Shown in pieces: positions 32,917 to 41,398 of a stretch of DNA of 64,000 nucleotides. Position 1 is the first letter of the stretch; each line of letters starts with the position of its first letter. A program made the position numbers and the translations under genes. The notes beneath the pieces were generated by a model, which was not told where the DNA came from, did no database searches, and saw only the letters and a list, made by a program, of their open reading frames with translations. This DNA comes from Bidens hawaiensis (taxonomy: Eukaryota > Streptophyta > Magnoliopsida > Asterales > Asteraceae), in assembly GCA_021521415.1 (NCBI GenBank), contig JAIQDT010005835.1, positions 78,793 to 142,792 of the forward strand, read 5' to 3'.

Positions 32917-35761
32917 TTAGTTCAAAAAGGCAGTCCAGGCCTCAGTCTTGGGCACCTTTTGGTTTTCTCTTTGATCATTAACATTAACAGATTTCAATTG
33001 TTGTTCAGCCACTTGTGAATAAGTTACAGGCTTCTTAGACTTTCGTCTTAGATAAGCTGCCTGAACAATATTTGAATTTCTGTTTTGACATAAAGGTTCA
33101 GTTGGAATGAATTTTGGTTTCACTTGACCCTGTGTCTCATTGATCTGAAACACCTTCCGAGGATTCACATCAGAGAACAAGATATGAGTATCATCAGCAT
33201 ACGGCATTGGTCCTTTCAGAATCTCCTTAACCACTGGAATTGGCTTAGATTTGTCCTTGATAAAAGGATGAAGATTCTGATAGTTCTGTTGATTACAATG
33301 TCTCACAACATGACCTTGTTGACCGCATAAGAAACACGTTCGCATGTCCACAAGACGATGTTTAGAAGTAATTGGAATAGATGATTGATGATGACTCACA
33401 TTCTTAGTCATGCTCTTAGCAAACTCATCAGATAATTCAGATTTCTTCTTTAAATAAAAATCTAAATTAGAACTGTTTGAAAAACTTTTTAGTGTATCTG
33501 TTCCAGTTGACTTAACAAAGTTAACCTTCTTAGCTTGCTTTAAAAATTGTTTTACCTTAGTCAATGGATCAGATGAGAATGATGTTTTCGCTTGAGCATA
33601 CACACGTTCAAGTTCACGAACCTTGGAAGTTTCATTGCAAAACACACTCTCAATTAGCTCAGGCTTAATGATACTAATTGGAATATCTTTTTCAGTGAAC
33701 ATTGTGTCCATTCCCTTTAACTTAAAAACTCTAGCAGCAGATGACTTAGAATTAGAAGGATTAATGAAACGCATTAAATCCTCATCAGAAATTTTTGGTT
33801 TAACTGACTTCTTTGCCTTCATAGAGTTCACTTTCTTTGTCTCTTGAGGTTTGTGTGAACCATACACTGCTTCCTCAAATTCGTGTGGTTCGCACAGAAT
33901 ATGATTAGAACTGGGAATGTTCTTATTCTTGTGTATAATTTCTGGTTCAAACGCATCCTCGATAATGACCTCGTCATTGTGTTCAACAAACACCTTTTTG
34001 CTTTGGACATGAGATTTTTGAGGAACAACTTGGGGTTTAACAATTTCAGGTTTAACCATTTTTGGTTTCTCAGACATCACAGATTCCTTATGAATCAAAT
34101 CCTCTTCTTTTCTTGCAAAAGGATTAATTTTATAATCATTATGAAATGGTGGTGGAATTTCAACAAAACCAATACCTTTCTTAGAATCTTTTTGTTTTCC
34201 AGAAACTTCAATAATTTCATTCAATAAAAACGAAGAATTTCGAAATTTTCCCAACTTGTTCTTCAACTCAAGAACCTCGTTCTCAAGCTCAGTTATCTTA
34301 GAACGATGTTTCAAGATTTCTTGAAACTTTTGATCATTAATGGTCATTTTCACAGATAACTCGGCTTTGAGATCATGATTACTTGTCGACAATGCTTCAA
34401 TCTTTTCTCGAGATTTCATTTGAGACTCAAGAGATTGTCGATAAGTGTCCTTAAGAGAAGCAATTTCTCTTATAAGATTATCATTTTGATTTTTCAAAGC
34501 TTCTAACTTAGAGTTGTTAGATTCACAGTCAACACATGATGCTTTAACAAATGAAGTAGAAGAGACAGAATTACTAACCTCATTGATCTTAGCCATGCAA
34601 GCAAACATTGATTCAGAAGACTTGTCGCAAGAATCATCAGAATCAGATCCATAATCATTATCTGAAGATATCACACTAGCAGTAGCATCTTGACAATCTT
34701 CATGTAACCCAAACATAGCTAAATTTGCTTGAACATCATTGCACAATAACCTTTGAGACCAATCAGTTCCATCTGCTAACATTTCTTGTGTTGAAGAAGT
34801 AGACGTTTTCTTTTCAGCATCACTTCCTCGTGGTGAAGAAGCGTTTTGGCTTTGACCACGAGGTCCAGTGTATTCTTTTCTTGGTTTGTCGCATTCCTTC
34901 GCGAAATGACCGAATTCTTGACAATTATAACACTTCACCTTCAATTTGTCAAAACCTAACTTCTTGTTTAACGCTGGAAGATCTTTTCCAGTTCTTTGCA
35001 TGAATCTTTTAACTTTACGAACAATCATGGCCATATTCCATTTCAAATCCATGATCTCTAGATCATCCGGATCTATCTGATCATAATCCTCATCTGTTAA
35101 CTCACTCGTGGCAATTTTACTACTCACCAGGTTTTCATATGAGGACATAAATGCCGTCAGAAAAGCAAAGTTCTGCTCAGCTTCCTTCATATTCACACTA
35201 GGAGGTGTAGCAAATGGATTAGTACTAGAAGAATTTCCAGAACTACCTGAGTTACCAGCAGAGTAGAAACAAACTTTTGGATCATTAAATAAAGCAGATT
35301 CTTTTTCACTTGTGGCATGAGTAAGAAAAGCAGTGATAGGTGAGATTGTTGAACTCAGAGGCATACTTCCACCATAGAAAGCCGGATCTTGATTTTCTTT
35401 TGAACACTTTTGACACTTAAGATCATATTCTCTTGCTTCGATCTTTTGTAGGAATTCAAGTGCTGTCAAATCTTCATTCAGAAAATAATCATTTTTTTTC
35501 AAAACCATGAGAAAGGTTGAATAGGAACTAGGAAGCACACTCTTGATAGTGTCAATTTTATCTCTTTCAGAAATTTCCATTCTCATTTTATCCATTTCAG
35601 CTATCAAATGACTAAATCTGGTAGTCATTTCTTCAACTGTTTCTCCTTTTAATAAATTAAAGTTTCGAAATTGAAACTTGAGCATCACTTTCTTACTCTC
35701 AGCTGTGTTCCCCATGCTTCTCATACACAGATGTTGAAACAAAGATGCACATCTCTTGAAA
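32917..35761 (-). pseudogene. gag: Gag of the minus-strand copia element, C-terminal part (split gene)
   Basis: The frame is open from the insertion border at 35761; the first Met is at 35742, giving 941 residues. It continues the gag whose N-terminus is at 52780-53130 across the nested element. Visible are the end of a UBN2-type gag domain (FRNFNLLKGETVEEMTTRFSHL), a CCHC knuckle CYNCQEFGHFAKEC at about residues 270-283, a long coiled coil (about 400-500), and a second CCHC knuckle CFLCGQQGHVVRHC near 802-815. The protein packages element RNA into virus-like particles in this family. It stops with TAA 23 bases before the pol-opening AG. It is broken because the 5' third lies 17 kb away. Confidence 0.88.
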
Positions 35762-36769
35762 TGAAATTACATTTCAAGTCTAATACTTCGTAAGAAGTTC
35801 TTTGCTGTGTTTAACAGAAAATTGATCCAACCTTGGAAAATGATATATATACTGATTATGTGTGCTTAACTAGTGAAGTTATTAGGCTTAAAAGGCTTTA
35901 GAACAGTCATTGTATGTCAATGGTAAATTTTTATGGTGCGTAATAGTGTATGTGATACTAACTTAAACTACTCGAATTTACGTGGAAACTCCTTAAGAGT
36001 TTTGAATGTCTTCACACATATCTTTCCGAATGATAGGCAGAAAAGCGACTACCCAGTCATACACGAGCCCGTGAGTGTTCTGATTCCCGTGAAGAAAGCA
36101 TTTCAAGACACTGCAGTGATCCAGATTCGGGACTTGCAGTGGTTTAGTACTCCGAAGTCAATAAGAATGTTTGGTTTAAAAAAAAAAAAAAAAAAAAAAA
36201 AATATACATGTATATTTTTAGTACTTATGAGACATAGTAACAATCAAGACTTCTTAATTCTGGAGTAAGAAGAGAACGGGAAGCAGACAACGAGTATATA
36301 CAAGATAATCAGACACTATGGGTCGAAGTCAATTCGGGGTGACTTGGGTATAGCCAAATACGCTTTGAGAATAGATAGAAGACATCATTATCTCTGAGTT
36401 GTTGCCCACTTAAAATTTTGGGCTAAACTGAACCTTTATCCGTATCACAGAAACGATGAAAACCATTTAAGTTATTTACATGCTTACAACCTGTTTCTCT
36501 ATGTCATAATACAGCTAAACACGGATCCATGTAACAGTCACACAGTTAGTATGATTCTTGTTAGGATCTTTTCTAAAACGTAGTAGTCCCTGACTAGACT
36601 GAAATTTGATCCCTTATTTCGTTAAAATTTTTATAAGTTTTTCTATTTTAGTAGTTGTGTTATTGTAAAACTGGTTACTTGGACATGATCATTTTTGTTT
36701 AACTCTTTTTGGAAACTTCTAATGTTAAGTGCAAGATTATTCAAACTTAAAGGGCTGATTTTGAAATTA

Positions 36770-37510
36770 CGGGCGAAGTTGTTGAATTCGGCGAAGTTGT
36801 GCTTAACTTCGCCTAGGCGAAGTTAAGCGTAACTTCGCCTGAACCAACTCTGCCCTATATAAGGGTTTTTAAACAGTACAATTTCATTATTTCAATTATT
36901 TCCGGCGAACATATAATCTAAACCAATATATCCGGCGATCTTGTTTACATTCCGTTTTCGATCCTTGATTTCAGTTTCTAGTGTTCTTTGACGGTATGTG
37001 TTGTCAATATCATTCACAAACTTACTCGTTCGGTATAGTTTTACCCGGTTCGAGACCTCGGGTCGTCGAACCTTCAAAACCTAGTTTTTCAACCGTGTAT
37101 TATGTGTTCATGGACAACCTTTTCGTCTCAAAACCATTAATATAAGCTGTTCTCTACTCCTGGATCGTCAAATCGTTGCGAAAACATCGGATCTATGGCC
37201 TTTGAATCTGAACAGTCGCCGTTTCAGATTCAGGCGAAGTTAAGGTTTAGGCGAAGTTATCCACAACTTCGCCAGGAGATTAATTTCGCTTGTGGCGAAG
37301 TTATCCGTAACTTCGCCTTGAACTCAAGTTCGCCTGTGGCGATGTTGTGATAAGGCGAAGTTATCATCAACTTCGCCTATACCTATTTACTTAACAGTTT
37401 TTTGACGAACTTACAGTTGAAGCGAAGTTGATCCCAACTTCGCCTCACCTTTAAGTTCGCCTGTACAGGTTTAATCACAACTTCGCACGTGGTACAAAGC
37501 GAACTTGTGA
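36770..37510. repeat. GCGAAGTT/AACTTCGC inverted-motif arrays (5' LTR)
   Basis: About fifteen exact copies of GCGAAGTT or its complement AACTTCGC in two clusters (36772-36840 and 37231-37510). They are often paired as GGCGAAGTT-N6-AACTTCGCC, able to form a 9 bp stem. More lie at 40503-40580 and 41040-41345. I found none in the coding regions I read. Confidence 0.9.
36856..36863 (+). promoter_or_regulatory. Internal LTR TATA box for ORF3 (5' LTR copy)
   Basis: TATATAAG within tgccctatataaggg, directly after a GCGAAGTT motif cluster and about 696 bp upstream of the ORF3 ATG. The 3' LTR copy is at 48797-48804. Confidence 0.6.
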
Positions 37511-37549
37511 GTTGCTTAACTGTTCTCTAACTTGTTTTGTTTTGTGCAG
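36994..37549 (+). promoter_or_regulatory. Probable 5'-UTR intron of ORF3 (5' LTR copy)
   Basis: Donor GACG|GTATGTG at 36993/36994 and acceptor ttgttttgtgcag|AT at 37549, two bases before the ATG at 37552. The intron would hold most of the second GCGAAGTT motif cluster. This is supported by the analogous layout in the minus-strand element; it needs transcript evidence. Confidence 0.5.
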
Positions 37550-37551
37550 AT

Positions 37552-40344
37552 ATGGCTGCTGTTGGAGGTGCTGGTGGTGACGACGGTGATGATCAACGAC
37601 AATTCTTTCCAGCCCATAACCAGTACATCACTTTAGATCCAGACGCACGAGGCGTAGAAGACTACAGGGAGATTATCACGTTTCTCCAGCGATCAAGAAT
37701 CTTTCATGCGATCACAAATACGCTGCCCATTTCTCTGCCTAACATTGAAGACTTTTGGCAGACAGTGTACTATGATTGCAGGCCTGAGCCTCCGGTGATG
37801 CGAGCAACCGTAAATGGTCATAACATACAGTTTTCCTCGGAAGATATACGGTTGGCTCTGCAGTTCGGTGAAGAAACAAGAGATGACCTAACGGAGTTCG
37901 TAGCTCCTTTCCGTGATGGAGCTTATTTGAGGATGGGTTATTCGGGTCCGCTGGGGGACTCACAAAAGAGGAAAGGGTTTTTGCTGGATCAATGGCGCTT
38001 CCTGATGCATGTATTGATTGTATGCATGTCCGGCAGGAAGGCAGGAACAGATGGGATGGGTGCGACGATGCAGTCAGCCATGATAGCGCTGACTTACAAC
38101 CGCCGATATTCTTTTAGTCAGCTGATATTCTACGAGATCGATCGTCAGCGAAGGGCTGTGGCGCGCGAGCGATTCACTATGTATCCTCGTTTCTTACAGA
38201 TGATTTTGAATCATGTCGCTCCGTCGCTACCGCAAAGACGCCCGATTAGATACGTCGAATGCGTGACGAAACGTATCTTTGCTCAGTGCCGAACTTCGAG
38301 CACTCGTAGCAAGCCTGAGCTACGTCCCAGGCATACTCCACTGTTCGGGTATCTTATCAACCCGGGGTATGTTCCTGCAGGAGGGGACGAGTTCAGAGAC
38401 CCACAGCCACATCAGGCGGCAGCACCACATGCTGTACCAGCTGCGCCTGTTGTATCTACTGTTGCCTCTGCTGCTGTGCCAGCTGCGGTATCTCCTGCTG
38501 TGTCTACTGCTGAAGACGTTGATCTTGCTGCTGCCTTTGGCGTACAGGGTGTGTTTGATATGGATGTCTCGGGTCCTCAGTTTGTGGATGTTACTAGAGC
38601 AGTTACTTCGGTAGCTGACTCCGATCTAGACGAAACGTTTGCTGAAGCGAGACGACTTATGGTGTCTCGGGAGAGAATTACGGGAAAGAGGCCGAGAACT
38701 GTAGACGAGGATGACGACGAAGTTGATGAAGAGGAGGCAGTGCAGATTGTGCTCAGACGTTCACGAAGAGAACGGACATGCATGGGTTCCGGAGCTGGAG
38801 AATCTTCGAGGCTGGTACGTTTTGCTCCACCTGCCTTGTCTGGTATGTCTCTTATTCCTACTACAGCACAGGTTACTGCTGTCGAGACGTCGGCCCCAGC
38901 AGTTGTGTCTCTACCACCCCAATCGCTTACTACACCGGTGGTGGTTGCACGATTTGTGGAGTCGACCGTCACTACTACTGCAGGGTTACCAAGTGTACCA
39001 CCTGCGGTCACTTCTGCTGCTGATGTCCCGCCAACTCCAACGCCTACTTCAGATTCTGAGAGGATTACATCACTAGAGCGGATTGTTGCTGATCAGACAA
39101 AGACCATTCAAAGCCTAGTGGAATCCAATCAACTACAAGCAGCCCTCCTGGTTGAACACGGTATAGTTATAGATGCCTTCAAGGCATTCTTGGCATCTCA
39201 GGGGGAGAAGACGTGTAGGGGAGATGAGTTGAGGACGAAACGGAGAGAAGATCATGACGATGATCCCAATGCACCGGAAGGTGCAGGTGGTGAGCTGCCA
39301 AGAACCTCTCAGGCTCTTGGGGCTTCCACAGCTGAGGGGGAGTCTACAAATGCAGCTGGTGACGATGTTGTAGATGGTGATGATGATGCTGATGTTGAAG
39401 ATGTTATCGACGCATTGAAAGAGTTGGATGAGGAGGATGATGAGTTTATGATTGAAGATGATGTGCTGCCAGTTGATGAGATCGAGAGGATTGGAGAGCA
39501 GATTACGGTTGAAAACTTGTTAGAGGAAGGGGAGATTGTTGATGACTCCGTGGAACATGAGATTCCGGAGGTTGAGAGACCAGAGTTGGGTGATGAGAAC
39601 GTGGAGGAAGATGCTGAGTGGGAGGAACAACCGAAATGGAAGGAGGGTTGTGCCCACTGGTTCGTAAAGACGAAGAAGCCGGCGATCCCTAAGATGTTCA
39701 GAAAAAGTTACAATATTAAGGGATACGCGGAAGCCAAGAAAGGTATTATCTGCTGGTTATACGACGAGCAGCTGCGGCTCTTCGTGATCAAGAGATACGA
39801 TGGCATTCAGTACTTCCAGAGAAAGTTGAGATCTCTAAACACACTGCCAGAATGTGAAGTAAAAGATTTAGCCAGATTGGGATTGGTAAACAGAAGTGAA
39901 GACAACATGGCTAGAATCATTGCGAAGATCGTGTGGAAAGAGTGCGTTAAAGAGAAAAAGTTTGAGCTACTGAAACCACAAAAAGGGAAACTTGTCGAAG
40001 ACAAGGATAGAGGTCTGAGAGTTGATGGAAAACCTTGGATGGTTATGAAATACAAACCGATCCGGTGCCTTAAAGAAGTACCGATGAAGTTCATGCCCAA
40101 GGACGTGCTCAAAGATCTAAAATGGTGGTACGTGGATTGTGAGACAGCTGAGGCGGTAATGGAAGATGAGGATGAACAAGAAGTACTTCGGGTTTACGAC
40201 CCGATGCATCTTGTTAATCTATCGCAGGCTGATCTGAAAGTGCTCAACGAGAAGAAGATCTTCTACATTCCTGCTTGGAAGGATCAAGCTAGGAAATATC
40301 AACGGGTGGTGTCGGTATGTGTTAGAGAAGGAGCGCACGCGTAG
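37552..40344 (+). CDS. Retrotransposon extra ORF (ORF3) inside the 5' LTR
   Basis: About 930 aa from the Met-Ala-Ala-Val start at 37552, chosen because a splice acceptor (ttttgtgcag) ends two bases upstream; the frame opens earlier at 37537.
Residues ~10-240 form the conserved N-terminal domain (FLQRSRIFHAIT, FWQTVYYD, MHVLIVCMSGRKAG, YPRFLQMILNHVAPSL). The middle (~280-670) is Ala/Pro/Ser/Thr-rich, with a KRPRTVDEDDDEVDEEE basic-then-acidic patch, a short coiled coil near 500-540 and long acidic runs. Residues ~690-930 form the conserved C-terminal domain (ICWLYDEQLRLFVIKRYDG, DPMHLVNLSQADLKVLNEKK).
No membrane segment or signal peptide, so a nuclear or RNP role is more likely than an envelope. 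Function unknown. It differs from the 3' LTR copy at six residues, with two silent changes. Confidence 0.88.
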   Translation: MAAVGGAGGDDGDDQRQFFPAHNQYITLDPDARGVEDYREIITFLQRSRIFHAITNTLPISLPNIEDFWQTVYYDCRPEPPVMRATVNGHNIQFSSEDIRLALQFGEETRDDLTEFVAPFRDGAYLRMGYSGPLGDSQKRKGFLLDQWRFLMHVLIVCMSGRKAGTDGMGATMQSAMIALTYNRRYSFSQLIFYEIDRQRRAVARERFTMYPRFLQMILNHVAPSLPQRRPIRYVECVTKRIFAQCRTSSTRSKPELRPRHTPLFGYLINPGYVPAGGDEFRDPQPHQAAAPHAVPAAPVVSTVASAAVPAAVSPAVSTAEDVDLAAAFGVQGVFDMDVSGPQFVDVTRAVTSVADSDLDETFAEARRLMVSRERITGKRPRTVDEDDDEVDEEEAVQIVLRRSRRERTCMGSGAGESSRLVRFAPPALSGMSLIPTTAQVTAVETSAPAVVSLPPQSLTTPVVVARFVESTVTTTAGLPSVPPAVTSAADVPPTPTPTSDSERITSLERIVADQTKTIQSLVESNQLQAALLVEHGIVIDAFKAFLASQGEKTCRGDELRTKRREDHDDDPNAPEGAGGELPRTSQALGASTAEGESTNAAGDDVVDGDDDADVEDVIDALKELDEEDDEFMIEDDVLPVDEIERIGEQITVENLLEEGEIVDDSVEHEIPEVERPELGDENVEEDAEWEEQPKWKEGCAHWFVKTKKPAIPKMFRKSYNIKGYAEAKKGIICWLYDEQLRLFVIKRYDGIQYFQRKLRSLNTLPECEVKDLARLGLVNRSEDNMARIIAKIVWKECVKEKKFELLKPQKGKLVEDKDRGLRVDGKPWMVMKYKPIRCLKEVPMKFMPKDVLKDLKWWYVDCETAEAVMEDEDEQEVLRVYDPMHLVNLSQADLKVLNEKKIFYIPAWKDQARKYQRVVSVCVREGAHA

Positions 40345-40396
40345 AGATGCAAGATTACAAGACTCAAGATTTGAAGATCAAGATATGAAGCTACTG

Positions 40397-40409
40397 CCAA
40401 GGGGGAGTC
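40397..40409 (+). promoter_or_regulatory. Relic polypurine tract inside the 5' LTR
   Basis: ccaagggggagtc immediately precedes TGTTGGTAC. This matches in form and position (between the ORF3 stop and an LTR start) the active tract of the minus-strand element (gatgagggggtgtc before TGTTAGTGC). The 3' LTR copy is at 52338-52350. Confidence 0.7.
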
Positions 40410-40838
40410 TGTTGGTACATGTGTGTCAGTAGTTCATAGTCTAGCATTTGTAATCGAGTCTGTAATGCAATTATGTTTTGATTATGTTTATTTTAGTAAC
40501 ACGCGAAGTTGTCAACAAGTTCGCTCTGGCGAACTTGTTGAACCAGCGAAGTTATTGACAACTTCGCCTATGGCGAAGTTGTCGTGTATATAAACTGTTT
40601 CAGCCGAAACAGTTTGTGTTGGTCGTTTAGGGTTTCGTTTCAGTTGTTTACTTCGTGTGTTACGTGTCATCGTCTGTAACAGTGACCTCGGGTCACGTGT
40701 TTGTTATCAATATAACGTGGTTGGTTTATTGCTTGTGTGTTCGATCTCTACATACTCTACACTCGTATCTACCTACGCAGGGATTCCGCACCTGCGTTGT
40801 TAGCGACATCCCGTGTACGATCCGTCCGGGAACCTACA
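40410..40838 (+). repeat. Ancestral-type 429 bp LTR embedded in the 5' giant LTR
   Basis: Starts TGTTGGTACA after a purine tract and ends CCTACA before the primer-binding site. It has its own TATA box (40587-40594), a CTGTTTC-AGCC-GAAACAG hairpin just after it, and motif copies. The size compares with 533-576 bp for the related element. The identical block in the 3' LTR is 52351-52779. Confidence 0.7.
40587..40594 (+). promoter_or_regulatory. Terminal LTR TATA box, likely start of genomic RNA
   Basis: TATATAAA about 250 bp before the primer-binding site, followed by an inverted repeat (CTGTTTC..GAAACAG). Transcription from here would give a genomic RNA with a short R-U5, placing ORF3 in U3. 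Its 3' LTR copy is at 52528-52535. Confidence 0.65.
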
Positions 40839-40840
40839 AT

Positions 40841-40853
40841 TGGTATCAGAGCC
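40841..40853 (+). promoter_or_regulatory. Primer-binding site of the nested element (tRNA-iMet)
   Basis: TGGTATCAGAGCC, two bases after the 5' LTR end. This is the standard plant Ty1/copia site complementary to initiator tRNA-Met. Confidence 0.92.
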
Positions 40854-41398
40854 ATCGGCTCGATTGTGAGGTTCGGGATTTCACGCGGGTGTAGAAAACG
40901 TCTCGTTTGACCTATTCGCGGGACGTGTTTTTGTTGGGATTGTGTTTTGCTCGTGCTTGACAGTCCTTTTCAAGCCATTGCATTGATCGGAAACTGCTGG
41001 ATTGACGAAAACAGATCTGAACAGTTTCCTTGTTCATCGGGCGAAGTTACCGTTCTTCGGGCGAAGTTACCATTCTTCAGGCGAAGTTGCCGTCACTGGA
41101 ATTAGGGTTTCGGCGAAGATATAAGGATTAGCGAAGTTAACCACAACTTCGCTTACCTCATAAGTTCGCCTTAGCGAAGTTATCCGCAACTTCGCTTTCC
41201 ACCCAAGTTCGCTTACCTCCTAAGTTCGCTCATTCTAAGCGAAGTTATTTTTAACTTCGCCAAGTCAAGCGAATTTAAGATCCAGCGAAGTTCTCTTTTC
41301 AGCGAAGTTAACTTTCAAGCGAAGTTATTCTTAACTTCGCCTACTGAGCTGTTTTAATATTTTTTTATTATTTTCAGGTTTTTCAGGTTTTCGCAAGG
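40854..41398 (+). other. Leader of the nested element with dense GCGAAGTT motifs
   Basis: 545 bp between the primer-binding site and the gag ATG. The second half (41040-41345) has about thirteen exact GCGAAGTT/AACTTCGC motifs plus near variants. No upstream ORF of note. Confidence 0.85.

Larger units (their letters stand above)
35762..40838 (+). repeat. 5' LTR of the nested element, 5077 bp, containing ORF3
   Basis: Ten or more times longer than the other copia LTRs here. It contains, in order, a non-coding segment with an A22 run (36178-36199), a motif array, a TATA box, a probable intron, the ORF3 gene, a purine tract (40397-40409) and a 429 bp terminal part (40410-40838) that looks like the ancestral LTR. 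Confidence 0.95.

Noticed and set aside
35933..36268. 111 aa open frame in the giant LTR upstream of ORF3 (and 96 aa copy at 47873-48163)
   Set aside because: Ends in a poly-Lys run from the A-tract, has no recognised domain, and its length differs between LTRs because of A-tract slippage.
38577..39011. 144 aa antisense open frame in ORF3 (also at 50518-50952)
   Set aside because: Shadow of the Ala/Ser/Thr-rich sense linker; no motif.
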